NCBI GenBank assembly: GCA_029948255.1
Contig: JALIZF010001889.1
Location: 186,001-250,000, forward strand
Source of the DNA: Telmatactis stephensoni
Lineage: Eukaryota; Cnidaria; Anthozoa; Actiniaria; Isophelliidae
Length of the DNA: 64,000 bases
Reading direction: 5' to 3'
Part shown: positions 47,825 to 62,000 of the stretch, one piece after another
Layout of the letters: every line of letters begins with the position of its first letter
How positions within the stretch are numbered: the first letter of the stretch is position 1
Position numbers and translations under genes: made by a program
Notes under the pieces: generated by a model
What the model saw: the letters and a program-made list of their open reading frames with translations, nothing else
The model's database searches: none
What the model was told of the DNA's origin: nothing

Positions 47825-49967
47825 TTTGTTAAATTAAAGATTCATAGAGTTTCAAATCGAACACAGTAAAGCCATTCTAGTGTTCGGCATCTATTCTTAG
47901 ATTCAGAAAGCCAGCAAAATGCTGGACGGCCCATATCGAATGTTGAAAATGAACACTCAAGTACAGCATTCAGCCATCTTGTGGTTGCCATGCAAGACAA
48001 TCGGGATTAACTTATTAACATATTAAACACGCTTTTCTGACAAGAATGTGTCAACATTGTACCTAAACTAATTGTTTGGTAGCCAATCATAAGCCAGGAT
48101 TTGGTTTGTTTACACAACACACAAAAGGTGTCGGTTGCACAGGATTGATATTGGATGAAGTAAAGATGGCGTTAATGTGATTATTTAGGATGAAAGAAAT
48201 TTGAAGAGTCCTGGCTAATATATTACAACACATCTCTGTACAAAGGCGGTGATGTGTATTATGGCGTTACAGAACGTCATGCAATATACATGATACATAA
48301 TAAATGTACGTAAACAAAAGCACAAACAGAAATACAAACAGATATTTTGTTTTCCTTGACTGTATCAATCTTATGAAAGAGCACACGGACATTTTATCTT
48401 ACCAAGTTACCGACCACCTCAGCAATATCACCGAGCACCATAACAACGGTAATACAACACAAATATATACAACAACAAGGATAATTTCCACAGATTAAAC
48501 AACAACAGCAACAACAACAAGCAACGACGAAAATCTACACGACAGAACATAAACAGCAGCAGCAGCAGCAAATATATATATATATAGATAAAAAGAGTAG
48601 ACATGGCGGAATATACATTTTTGCTTCATTGCAGAATGTTGTTTCCATCATTCTTTGATATAAACTGAACGATCTAATTTCTCTTGGGCATCCCAGCTAA
48701 GCTATACGAGGGTCTCCGAGGCTAAAGCAAGATAAAGAAGGGCAAGGGAGAAAATGAAAACGACTAAATACATTATATGAGGGAGCTTAGGCACGAGACT
48801 TATTTGTCAACACGGACGTCATGCGTACGATTTTGTTCGTGCGCACGCCGTCATAGATGAAATACGCGAGAAAGCCCCAACAGACGTTCCAGTAGCGAGA
48901 ACGGGAACCTCATCTGTGATGGCGCGCGCACGATCAAAAACATACGCGTAATGCACGTGTTGACAAAAACGTATCGTGCTTAAAAGCTCTCTATTAACTG
49001 AGTATTACATAAGTTATCCTCTATAATAATTCCTCGCGCACACTCTGACTCGGAATCCATCTGGAAGTTTTCTGAAGGACAACCGCTGTGATAAAACACT
49101 GCAGGAAATCGAATTGCGCGCGCGTCATACGTCACGATTAACTTATTGTGACGTCACTCGAATTTTTGTTTTGTTCAGATGCGCATTCCGTCGACAGCGC
49201 AAACGAATTTATAGAAAACACTACAAATTGTTAAACCAGTATTTCATTAGTAGAAAAGCTCAAAAATTGCCATTAATGGAATGAGTGGTAACAAGTTATA
49301 TGCAGGTAACAATTTGTTGATGTGATTCCGAAGTCAAAATCGGCAATCGTGTGTGTAAAAACTTTTTTGCGCAAAAACGCTCATTTTGTTTGGACGCTTT
49401 TTCGTCAGAGCCGAAATCTTTGTCCGCGATTCGCCTGATGAAGACTCGCAGTTGCAGTCGAAACTCGCGTTCAGTGATATAGATTAGTAATCGAATAAGT
49501 ATCCTTTATTGAAAAGTTGTTTCTTTGCTAAAATCGGTTATTGAACTACAAATCTGTAGTTGCGCAAATGTAGCTGTTTAGTTTCTTTGTGTTTTGTGGT
49601 ACGCGCTTTAGATTAAAATTATGTATTCAGAAAGGGTAAAGGTTTGCGGATTTACCTAGTTTATGGCGAGTTATGTTAGGACACGAAATCGTAGCCCATA
49701 GAATGCGTGGCCAGACCTCGTGAAAGGGAGAAGAGGTGAAGGAAAAACTGAGTGGAAGGGAGGGGGCTGGAGAGAGGATAAAGGAGGGAGGGTCTGCACA
49801 CAACCAGCTTTTGTTTTCTATTTCTAATTCTTTAACTAACATAACTGATTCTTTGACTACCCGTATAATTCCATATGAACTCATTCGGTTACTTTTGCTT
49901 CACTGATGGTCATTTACCATATCATTCACTATAACAACTTTATTTCCAAAAAGGAATAGTTGTCGAT

Positions 49968-50017
49968 AGGCGTCAATAGGTGTCAATAGGTGTCAGTAGG
50001 TGTCAATAGGTGTAAAA
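49968..50017. repeat. TAGGTGTCAA minisatellite
   Basis: About four to five 10-bp units (AATAGGTGTC) with one G substitution. Confidence 0.85.
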
Positions 50018-51164
50018 GAAAGGGTGTCAATGGATGGATCTAAATCCTCTAAGTGAACCATGAACATCATCACCGAACTACTCTCTCTTTTATTATTTCA
50101 TGATAGTATTATTTACAGATGTAATTAGTTATTTTAATAAATAGTCTCATAAATTAGACATTGATAACATAAAATTGCATACATGCCATTCTTTATAATT
50201 ATATATTTAAATCATCAGCATAGGTATTTATAAAAGCGAAGGAGATCAGTGGAGAAGGTAAAAGGACTAGTCTACCATGGTACCATGCAAAGTCTAAATC
50301 ATGAAACACTTTAGTGGAAAAACAAAACTAACAAAAAACTTAGATTAACTGCTGTGCGACAAGCCTATGGTACCTAAGATACGACTAGTCCTTGACGAAC
50401 GAAGTTGCAAATGCCGGAAAACTAATAGGATAGCTTTAATCCTGAGTTCTATGCTAAAAACGCGTTTCCCATAAGAATATGATTTGAATTGTTCCTGTTG
50501 GGGAGAAACGTGTGTTTATAAATCAGACGTTATTCCACATTTACTGGTGGCCCGAGTAACTGAACTATTAAAGAATATTGAACTCTAAAATTAACTGATT
50601 TTTAAATGATTTTTTAGATATTTATAGTAACGATTTCGAAAGGCTATTTATCAAACGAATAGTAGAAAAAAAGCTTTTGAACTTTCTGATTTTTGAAAAC
50701 ATCTCCAGGTACCTTAAACACGATAGCTTTGTCCACAGCAAACTTATGTAAAATATTTCCAGTTTGAACCTATGCACAATGTTATAAAAGAAGACTTACT
50801 TTGAAACACTTCATAGATATTTCTCTTTTTGTGCGTTATGGTGCTCAACAATTTTATCTAAAATTACATTGGATATCAAAAACATTCGAAATCGTTACTA
50901 AATAAACGTGATCAGACAAATAGATGTCTTCTATTTCATCTTGTCATTTTTCTCCCCTTCTCTTTTTTTTCATTTTTTAAGACGCTGAAAATACGGTTAT
51001 TAGGATAAGTACTTGAGGTACTTCTATCAGGGACAAAACTTTTAAATACTTTGGAAATAAGATTAAAATCTGTCCTTCTTCCCTTCCCATCGTCTGTTTA
51101 GGAGTTGTTTACTGGTGAAATTCATCAAAGGAGAGTGGAACGCTTGGTTTCAGTGCGACTAGTA

Positions 51165-51545
51165 TCACGTGGTGGTATAGTGGAGGTGGTGATGGTACAG
51201 TGGTGGTGGTGGTATAGTGGTGGTGGTGGAGGCGGTACAGTGATGGTGATGTTATAGTGGTAGTGGTATGGTGGTGGTGGCATAGTGGTGGTGGTGACTG
51301 TACAGTGGTGATGGTATAGTGGTGGTGGCATAGTGGTGGTGGTGGCATAGTGGTGGTGGTATAGTGGTGGTGGCATAGTGGTGGTGGTGACTGTACAGTG
51401 GTGATGATATGGTGGTGGTGGCATAGTGGTGGTGGTGGTGACTGTACAGTGGTGATGGTATATAGTAGTGGTGGTGGTATGGTGGTGATGGTGATAGTAT
51501 AGTGATGGTGGTGGTGGTATAGTGGTTGTAATGGTGGTTGTAGAT
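51165..51545. repeat. (GGTGGT/ATAGTGGTGG)n satellite
   Basis: About 380 bp of GGTGGTGG with interspersed TATAGTGGTGG and GACTGTACAGTGGTGATG; higher-order units of ~60 bp repeat at least three times. His/Pro/Thr-rich open frames across it are artefacts. Confidence 0.9.
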
Positions 51546-51601
51546 TTTGTTAATAAACTAATGTTCTGTTTCCTCAAAACTTACAACTACCTGTATTACA
51601 T

Positions 51602-51856
51602 CTATTTATCCCTTTGATGTTTGCCTACAAAAATTTGAACCATGCAGGCTGCACATGCAGCTGCTTCTTTAACTGAACGTCCTTGAGTTGATTTGAGATG
51701 ATAAAAAAGATCTCTCACACTGTAGACAAAGTATAATAAAAGTGCCACTTGTTTGAGGCAACATCGTGTAGGCATGGCTAGAGAGACATTGCTTACGGCT
51801 CGAACTCTTTGTATCATGCACCATAGCTGTACTGCTTCATTTGACGGTAATGTGAT
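51602..51856 (-). other. Unrecognised 84-codon open frame with an acceptor-like border
   Basis: After an AG at 51858-51857 an open frame of 84 codons plus stop begins ITLPSNEAVQLWC and contains LLLYFVYSVRDLFYHLK and KEAAACAACMVQIFVG. It has a coding-like composition with no low-complexity bias, unlike the neighbouring microsatellite. It could be a 3' exon of an unseen gene, an alternative terminal exon, or a TE remnant. I do not recognise the family. Confidence 0.25.
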
Positions 51857-51929
51857 CTGTCCGTTAGTATGAGTGAAGACCCAAAGTTGTCAAACGCCAT
51901 GCACTTCCGTAATCGAGAAACGGCAGGGT

Positions 51930-52175
51930 GTGCACGCCTGGTAGAGAATCAGGGGGAGAACTCCGCGGAAGTTTGAGTCTTCGTCCCACAGTCCAAAGGT
52001 ATCCTGCAAGTTTGTGCCATGTCCTATATTTATTATCCCCTTTAGGTTGAAGCCACAGACTAACACAAGGAAAGGCTTGCATGCTCTCCATACAGATCTA
52101 GACGCCTGGTGGAGAACCCAGGCGGAGAACCATGCAGGTTTGATTCTCCGTCCTACACGTCCATCGGTCCTGTCC
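51930..52175. repeat. Two diverged copies of a GGTTTGATTCTCCGTCC-type repeat
   Basis: ACGCCTGGTAGAGAATCAGG...GTTTGAGTCTTCGTCC (51936-51995) and ACGCCTGGTGGAGAACCCAG...GTTTGATTCTCCGTCC (52100-52155) are direct copies, each followed by a CCTATATTWATTATCCC word. GTTTGATTC resembles a pol III B box, so they may be SINE heads. Confidence 0.45.
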
Positions 52176-53054
52176 CTCGGCGCGCTCTCCTATATTAATT
52201 ATTCCCTAGGAATTGAAGTCTTAAAGCGTGCTATCCATGTACATCTGATTGAATTGACAAGATGGCACTAATGAGATTAGAGTACAATGCTGGTGTGTAT
52301 ATCTGTTGATAAGTATATTAGTAACAATTAATTTAGACCTAGTGTTATCACTGATACTATGTAATGATAATTATCACGATGATGATGATAGTGACAAATG
52401 ATGTCGGTGATTATAAATTTATATTTCACCTGTACTGATCAACTTGGTTCTTTCGCAAATTCCAAACCACTAACGCTAAAAATCGAGTCCTCTGCAAAAA
52501 GAATAACAACGAATAATCACTACCATAGCAGAATAATTAGTTCCATCGCAGAAAAAAGTTCAACGGCCCAGCGCTTTGTAACTCCACGACATTAAGGGGA
52601 AGGGTGGATAAAAAGCTATCGAATCTGAATTTTAAGCTATTGAAATTTGAATCTTGGTTCTTTTCAATTGCCAGTTCTAAGCTTTCTTAGGTATCATAGA
52701 TATTACATTATTCTTCAACACAAACAAGTGAGAACACTTCGTTGACTACGGTAGGGTGTGGCACTCGACGAGCTCTCAAAAAATTAACCAAGATTAATGG
52801 CATGTGCTTTTTCTTCTCTTTGATAAAATTGGAAAAATACTGGTAAAATTGAAGTGGATAACGACCAAGAATAAGTCTCAAGTCAAGACTCTCTTGGCTC
52901 CCCCAGCATCTATTTGATGCATTTGATTTCTTCATGGAGTCTAGAATACTCTTTTCTCTTTCCTACACACGAATACTTTCACACAAATCGCCAAAAACTA
53001 ATTAACCAGATCAATGTCAATGTGCATTTGATGCCGTCTGGCATCTCTTGGTAT

Positions 53055-56000
53055 CTATTCTACCCTCAATGACTCACCATCACTGATCGTATAAACCTCC
53101 TTTGGGAAATCACTAAAGTATGAATTACGTAATGCTTGTTTTGCACGAACGCGGTTTTTAGGATCCAACTGTAAATATAACGTAGCAACAATTATCACGA
53201 CAATAACAAATGCAGTTTGCTGTAGTAATAGTTGTTTCCCAAGATACAGTTGAGTCCTGTACCAGCCCAAGCCTCGGTTTCAATGTATACTATCGTGTGC
53301 AGACAATGACGATCGCCAATGAAGCAGCTTTAGTTACCAATTAAACAATATATAATTTAGAGTGATGGCACTTAATCCGTAAAACAAAATCTATAGTCTG
53401 ATCAAAACAAAAGAAAACAATAGAAATAGTGTCTACTAATGTCTGTTAGACTAATATGTATTTCACGGATTAAGTGCCATCACTCTACATGATAACAAAA
53501 TATATTAACAGCTAGAGTAACAGCTAGATCGAAGCCTTAACTAGTACAGGATTCACTCAACTGTATCTTGGGAAATGGCTATTATGAAGTAGGAATTACA
53601 GGGGTACGGTGTACCAAATATTTAGGAGAGCAGGTCTATTTAAACTTGATGGATCACATTCCAATATTTTCCGTTATAAACCTTCATTAGAGCTGAAACA
53701 AGTAGAAGCCTGGTTACCACTAGACTGTACCGACAAGCAAAATACACAGACTCAATGAAGTACTAACCTCAATCATGTTTGTGGCTAGTTTTTCAGCATC
53801 AGGAATTTCTATCAACCTGTTGAATTAGTATACCAAAAGAACATTATAATCTAATTATCGCTACACATTAACTTCGCGAACTTATAATTACGTGGTATTT
53901 TGAATTGGAAATTCAAAGTGATGTGAAAATTTGTGTGTAAGTAAATGAGTACAAGCAATGGGGTAGATATGAAATGTAAACTACCAAAGGTACGAAATGC
54001 CCACGTAGAAATACGCATGATTACCGGCACTAGGGTATTCTGTATGATAAAGATATAATAGTAACTTTGTCTGAGAAAGAATCAAGGAGGGGTGTGACTG
54101 AGTAGGAATGCGAAAAGACGCACGGACAAAAACAGAGAGAAAGAACATACTTAGGCACTGCATAACCAAGTCTCTGGGAAGGATATTCAATGAATGTATC
54201 TGAAAAATAAACATCGAGCAAACGATTGAGGATTTCCTTGCCTACAGCAACAGCAAAGCAGAGTGGCGTACAGCCATATTAAGCTACAAGAGTCCGTGTT
54301 AAGCCTTCCAAAAGCTCGAAGGACTTATATGTGTAAAGCCGCACACGTTGAGAAACTGCCTGAGGATCGGAAACTTCCACATGTGGCACTTAACTCAGAC
54401 GATTTCCCGCCGCAGACGGTGCATCTTTGGCTACGCGAAGCCAAAAAAGAGCAGGCAAAAGAGCACACGGTGAGAAAAGTGCCTCACGTGGCAGTTTCCT
54501 CATACAGTACAGTCTCTCAACGTGTGCGGCGGGCTTAAGGAATTCTTCTGCTCGAAGACCATAGGAATACCTACTGATGTTATACAAGACCATAGGAATA
54601 CCTACCAATGTTATACTCGGAGAGTTTTGAGACGCCAGGCCAGGTCTCTTCAGTAGGAGTACCAAGAACCTACAAGAGTAATACAGAGCAGGTCATGCGA
54701 TTTTCTTGGTAACTGTTAATCGTTCTCTTAATAAGCACCGCATCATCACATCCAGGTATACGAGTCAAAAACATAAACAAACAACGTAAGAACGGATCAT
54801 CAACGTACTTACTGCTCATAACAGTTCGTGTGAGCAGATTTTGTATGTCACGATCGGGTTGCGCCTTGTCGTGCTACATCTTGATGCATTAATTTGGTAA
54901 CACAAAACGACAATCAATTATATCTTGAACTAGTATGGGAAGAGTTTAAGATGCGGAGCTGACAGTGCGGGCTTTTTCACAGCCATATGAAATCTACTTT
55001 TCGCAACTCGATGTAAATGGATATCAAGTTTGAACACGTTGCTAATGCTGCTATAGCGGCGGGCCAGGAATTACCTGCCATATCTTGTTGAGCTGGTCGA
55101 TGTGGTCTCTCAGACCAGGAAATAACGCCACACCTGTGACCATCTCTACGAATATACACCCTGCAGCCCTGAACAATGGAACGTATGATAACCATTGTTA
55201 GACCCATCAGTTCTGTTCGTATTAGAGATTACATCAAGATTTTCGATTTAGGGTTATTTATTCGAACTTTCGATTAAAAGTTACGATTCAAAAGCTATCC
55301 TCTTAAGGGGGAAAACCTTGCAAGTACCCATTTTTATAGAGTTCAGCCGCTAATTATTATCGCGTCGTCTTTCGAGATGCCTGCATTTAGAATTCTAAAC
55401 TAATTTCTACGCGCCCACCGTTCTTCATGTAGTCTCCCTCGCAGTCGTGTTAAGCCTCGTCACGCAACGCTTCCTCGTCACACACATTGCGTGACGAGGC
55501 TAAACAGGGCTGCGAGGGAGACTATTCTTCATGCTGCCGCTCCCAAAATCTGTGGACATGAGTACAAGCACAAGATACAGGTTGGATCCTTATAAACAAG
55601 AAAAAAAACCACTCTATTTTCATTTAAGGATGCCGTTAGTCCAGAATCGGATCTACTTTTCTCAAGAACTGCCCATGTAGCAAGCAAGACTAAACTATTC
55701 GGTGCGCACGCACAACTGAAAGAAACTTTGCAACCCTTTTCTTCTCACTTTTAAAGAAGAGATAAAGATGATTAAAGGCGTTGTCACACGGTTTAAAGGC
55801 GTTGTTACACGGTACAATTCTCTTTTGTAACTTGTCTCGGAATGGCATTGCAAAACAAGTTGCACGCACCATTGCAAGGGCGTTACACGGCGCAACATCG
55901 AAAAACGTTGATAGGCCTACTCCGGGCCCTAAAATCGCCGTAATTTTGGGCGATCGTAGGCGATTTTAGGCGATTTAAGCAAAATTATCCCCAAAGATGC

Positions 56001-59000
56001 TCAAAACTTAAGGCGATTTAGGGCGCTTTAGGGCGATTTTAGGGCCGGGAATAGGCCTGTACGTTGATGCAATCACTTTCTCGCAATGATTTTACACAGT
56101 GCAGGATAATGCACGCTGCAATGGTTCGTGCAGTTTGTTTGGAAACGCCAATGAGAGACGAGTTGTAGTAAAAGTTGCATCGTTTTAACAGCGCCCTAAG
56201 CGTAGATTTGTCTGCTGAATAACAAGAAAATTACAGTTCAAACTATGCTAAAAGTCAGCTCACCATATATCTAGCGATGTTGTGTAGTCTTTTGACCCGA
56301 GGAGAACGTCTGGAGGTCGATACCTAAAAAACAAAGTCATAAAGACCCTTTGCATGATGCTACTAATCATTTAACAAATAGATTTAATTTTCCCGTGCGT
56401 CTGTACTCTGACAAATGCACAGATGACGTCAGAATGTGTTAAGAACAAAAAAGTACGCCATGAGACGAAGTTGAGTAGCGTGACTGTTCTTTCACCACAT
56501 TTTGACGTCTTATGTGCTGTGATTAGTGTACAGAGACCTACAGAAAAATGGAATCTCTTTGTTTTATATTACATGGCGTGCGGATGTGTGCATTATTTTT
56601 ATTGATTTCTATTTTGTCTGTAACGCCATTAAATTGTAATAAATAAATAAACATTTCAACCAATCAGAGCGCGCGTAAGATTCAATGACGTCATCTGTAT
56701 GTACCACACACGGTTCTCAACCAATCAGAGCGCACGTACAATAACAATTATTATACAAATGCAGATATATCAACCTCGCTTTCACTATAGCTAAACAAGG
56801 ACATCATTTGGTGATTCTTTTATATAATGAACCCGAGTGAGATGTATCTGCATGTGATTAGTAGCTTTAGGCAAAGGATGTGTGAAAAGCATTAACACGA
56901 AGAACTAGAACATGGAGGAAATGGAAAATCAGTTTCCACTTTTTAGAAGCTATCAGCCCCAGAACAAAGAATGGGACATGATTGCGCACAACTATAACTC
57001 TGTAACTTTAACTGGTAACTTTAACTGTAACTCTGGGTTGTTGACTGACTTCCGAGATACACTTCACTTGCCACATACAAAAGTATCAAGACGAGGATAC
57101 GTGCATAAAGCTCAGTCATTCGTAACAAGACAAAACTTTTAGTACGTAGCCTCGTTCTAAATCATTTGTATGTGGCAGGTGAAGAATATCTCGGAACTGT
57201 ACTATTCGGCAATCCAGAGTATAAATAATTCATAGATAAGCAGCAAGTGATAACATCTGCGCATGTCTCCAACTTTTATTGTCTTGGACTAATGGATAAT
57301 TTTGAAAGGATAATTTCTAGGTGTTCGTACTTCTACAATCGACTGTAATGCTCCGAAAAACTTTGGGGAGACTATATACGACTCTCTTTATAGGTAGAGT
57401 CGTTTTCATAAACCCGTGAAATACACTTTAGCTTATTACACTTTATTACACTTTAATAAGTACACTTTGTTTCACGGGTTTATGAAAACCACTCTAGCCC
57501 TAAGCCAGGTGAAAACCGTAATTGAGGCCACTCCCGTCCAGCGGTTCGCGCATACTCGTCACTTGCTGTTTCACAGATAAGAAATTCCGTTCCCTAGAAA
57601 GTTTACGTTGTCTTACCACAGGGTAACCACTTCGTTAGAGTACGTCCGGCTTGGAACAGATTTCGCTCTTGCCAAACCTGATAAAAAATGATCGATGATT
57701 CAGCTTCGCTAATGGTTAAACGCCGCAAAGCAAATTCCCTAGCCAAACAAATACTACACGTACACAAATCAACTGATAAAAAACGGAAGGCTTTCGTTTA
57801 TCTCAGTATTAGTTTTGTAACAAAAAATATCAATATTTTAAAATCTTAGTGACAGCTTTAAGAAGGCTGTTCCCTTCCTTTATTTCCCTGAAATTTTCAT
57901 GTCTTCCTCTTTTTCCAGCAGCTTTTACCACTCTTCCTCTCCTTCCTTCACATTTCCCTCTCTTCCTTCCCTTTCTTTCGCTTTTTCTTTTAATTATTAT
58001 TTTTTTAATTAATTTTCATGGACATCCAAAGCATCTGTTTGGTTTTCACGTCTTTTATAAAAATAACTTACAAAGCTGGTGCAGAATGAAAAGCCGGCTA
58101 AAATGTGGCGGCGATTGCTTTCATTTCGTCCTAGAATTGAGTCTCCTTTTCAAGTGGATCAATAACTGGCAATGTCAAAGCTGCCCGCAAAAAAGCTATG
58201 TAAAATACTGCCTCCAAAGAATCAATTTAAAAACCATGCCTATAATTTAATTGTTTTTGGGGATGATTCACTTTATTTGATTTTCTTATCAGAACACGCG
58301 GCACTTTAAGCCCGGAAGACCCCTAGGCCATGTAATAAAAGCAAAAAGTAATCGCGCACTTCGCTGATTGATAACGAAGTTGTTGTGTCTACTACAATTT
58401 AACTCACCAAAATCCGCTAATTTTAGTTCGCCTTTCTCGCTTATTAAAAGGTTTTGAGGCTTGATGTCTCTGTGAAGAAAGCAAAGCATGGAAATGAAGT
58501 GCAATTAACAAACGAAAAACGTGCATACGCACACGTTTGGTCTGCCAAAATACTCCCATTTTAAAAACGTTAGCGAGAGAGCTGACAAACCGATGCATAG
58601 TGGGAGTACCGTATATGCAAATCGGTACGCAAATCATCTCGACTTTGACTTTCATGCACTTTTAATAACCTGCAAAAGGATTCATTGAATAAACATCGAT
58701 ATATACCTATTTCAAAAAAGCTTGTCGTACGAGAGGTCAAGCCTACGCGACTAGACCGAAAAGAAGCATGGGTAGTAGCAACACTTCTACTCTCTTGTCG
58801 GCTTGGGTTTTGATTTTAGCATCAACAAGTGAAGGTCTTTATAGTGCACAAGGTCAAGGGAAGCTGAATTTGAATTGTCGTGTGGATATTAACGTGGTTT
58901 TAGTTTTTAGTTACTTCTACCCATAGTCCCTTTCGGGAGAGTCGCGTAGGCTTCATACCGACAAGGTTTATTGAAGTAGTTGTATATAGGTCTAAAAATA

Positions 59001-62000
59001 AATCGCCACGTATCTCATTTTCTTGCGGCCTTGTATTTCATTCAGTTGATCTGTTCCGGTAAAAATGACATGACATATACACGCACAATAAGTATTGAAA
59101 GTTTGATTTATGGTTTAGTGATCACAGTCACTGCGTCTAGGCCGAGCTCGTCAAAGTTCTTTTGTAATCGGTGAATGCATCTGATTTCCCATTCCCATCT
59201 TATTAGGCGGATACATCTCCTATTTAATATATTTTACTCAATTAACTCCAATTCCATTCAGTCAGGATGGCGAGGTGGTAAACCTTTCGACATATGTAAA
59301 ACCTCACTCATCACCTTTGGAATATTCCCGGCTCATGTGGTCTGATTTGGTTTGGTTTTTTTTCTCTGACTCCGAGGGCGGTTTCTCCGACTTTTCGTAT
59401 TTTCCCCATCCTTACCGTAAAGCGATCCTATCTCGATTTTAACTGGTTAGAGCTGTGCTCCAGTGTAATAAATGGACTTATATAGCGCGGTATCAATTGA
59501 TGCCATTCGACTTCATTAAGAGCTGCATACTGAGCCACCTATCCATTTATGGCGGCGATAAGTAAGCGTGACTAATGGTTTAGACTTTAGTGCATAAATT
59601 CTTCACATAAAACATTTAATACTGTGTTATCGAGTAAGACGAATACTCTTGAAACATGGTATTTTCTCAAGGTATTTTCCATTTAATTGAACCAGCCGAA
59701 CAGAACGGCTAGTTGTTAACTGAATGGAGGAGAGGTTTTCATATGGGTGAGAAACTTACCGCGCCGTATCGTAACCGTATCAGTGCCGTAATATCTATAA
59801 AAACATTCGAAATTCCTGCCGTAACTGTACCGTGCAGTGATTATGCCGTTTTCCTACTCATACGAAATCTGCTCTAGTATCAGTTAGTAACATTTGTCGG
59901 AAGCAAGTTCTAAGAGTAGCATGCACATACAGTCGCCTCGGATCGCGCGTTCTGGCTGACTGGAACATACCCTCAGTATTGATATCATACCTATGAAGGA
60001 TTTTCCTCTGATGGATGTAAGCAAGTCCTCGCAGTAACTGAAAGATGAAAATCTGAAAACAAAACAAACAAGTTAACAAAAAATAAAAATGTAAAGTTAA
60101 TTGAAGCTATTACTAGTTGGTATCTGTAATAAAAGGTAATGAGCGCATTATTGCCACTTTGGAGAAATAAGAGTAATGATACTTCAAAGAGACCAAAAAT
60201 CGGTTTATCCAATTTATGAAAGCACGTGATAATAATATAACAATCTTCGTATGGGCGTGAAAAAGTTAACTAAAACGTCCGTGCCTGTGTTATCAGGCAA
60301 TCAAAAATCGGTTTGTCCAATTTATGAAAGCACGTAATAATATCATAGTTTTCATATGCCTGTTAAAAAGTTAACCGTTTAAAAACGTCCGTGCCCGTCC
60401 TATCCTGCAATAAAAACGCTGAGACACGTCAAGACACTACTCTCCTACGAAGCAGCTACGTAAAGCTTGTTTTGGGAACTAAGCCTTACGTGACGAGACA
60501 AACTGAGGCTGCGTAGATTAGCACGACAAGGGCATTATATTCGTACGAAAACTCTAAGCCTCACGCATAGGTCCGTATCCCAGTTACAGTTTCCTTCGCT
60601 AGAAATAATGCTTCCTATGTAGCATAACAGTGCGCCACTCACTAACAACTGCAGCATTAGGTCCCTTTTTCAGGTAGAGGAACCCTATCACTAGGGGTAA
60701 CTGAATAAACAGAGTTAACGCCAGAGCTACCTCCACGTAAACGGGGTCTTAGAGGCGTAGGCTTTTTGTTTATGTCCCTAGGTTAAATAGGACCAATGCC
60801 TTTCACTCAGGTTTTGCGTCACTAAAAGCAAACAGACGAGTCCGTCCTCAGTTTTGTTACTGGTATTTTTGACTGTTTGAAACGATTTGATTTCCACGTC
60901 ATACAAGCTAACCTTAGCATTATTGGGACATACACCTCTTGGATATTTCTCCAGGTAGCTGTTTAAGTCAGTATCCTGTAAAGAAGTTGTAAACCGGAAT
61001 GAATACAGCGCACGGCCAAAATATAAACACAGCTATTCCAAACAACAAATATCTACTTTAGCCCCCGCCCCCCTCCCCCCAAAAAGGATAAGAAATAAAA
61101 GAAAAAAATCGCTTGCTAGTCTAAGCTTTGAGTTGTATGGACTCCACTGCTGTGTAAAAGCTTCCAAAGTCCGAATTTTCAACCACAATTTAGCTTTAAT
61201 GGTTATGTGCAGTCTTTCCTATGGTGAGCGTTATCAAATGTTAGCTGCCTCACGGACGCGACACTTTTCAAATAATACGTTTAGGTGGTGACTCATTCTT
61301 ACTGTGCGTCTCTTAAACGAATTTATATTGCTAGTTAATCTTTGTACTTACAATGAATTCGAAGACAAACATAAGTGTATCCTTCGTGTGAATTATGTCA
61401 TGGAGTTTAACGATATTCGCCTGCTTCAACTGCTTCAATAGGGAAGCTGAAATACCATAAAGTTAGAAGATTCAGTATTGTTAGTCACCATGATGTATTA
61501 TTAACAGACAAGAAAGTAGAAAGGCGGGAAATCCACTTCGGCGTGAAGTGTACGTGTGAAGCGTAAACCGCACGCAAATTCATATGTGCGTACGTAAGAT
61601 ATTGTACGTAAAATGTGTACAATCAGTGCATTGAAAGTACGCAAAGTTGTGCGCAAAACATACGCAAGTACAAATATACACAAAACGTACGCGGGTAAAG
61701 TTATGTATTAAACGCACGAATCACGCAACACTACTTGTGCGTAAAGCGTTCTTGTAAAATGTACACTTATGTGATGGTAAAGTACTTCTGTGAACTAATT
61801 ACTAGACTAGCTTGAGGGACAGTAAAATTGGGAAATTTTAATCCGTTATACATTTAATATATTCCATTTATTTTACTGTTTGTTCAACCCCATGGAATGT
61901 TATAAAACGGCGCAATGGCAATACTCTCAATGGTCTTAAAAGTCTAGGGTACAATAGCCTGCGTAGCTGGCGCTTTCTCCCCTCCCCTCCCCTCCCAACT

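Larger units (their letters stand above)
47825..53054. other. Intergenic region between KIAA2012 and CDK14/15
   Basis: No conserved gene seen. Holds CAG/CAA trinucleotide runs (48500-48575), a CpG-rich patch with many ACGCGT/GCGCGC words (48790-49200), a small minisatellite (49970-50015), the GGT satellite (51165-51545), the unrecognised open frame at 51602-51856 and a duplicated repeat (51930-52175). 50020-51100 holds nothing I can name. Confidence 0.5.

Noticed and set aside
51109..51577. 150-codon Thr/His/Pro-rich frame
   Set aside because: Reads through the GGTGGT satellite; long open frames occur in several frames at once.
47825..53054. Frizzled gene expected between CDK15 and KIAA2012 by analogy with human
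   Set aside because: No long Cys-rich or seven-helix open frame is present in this interval.
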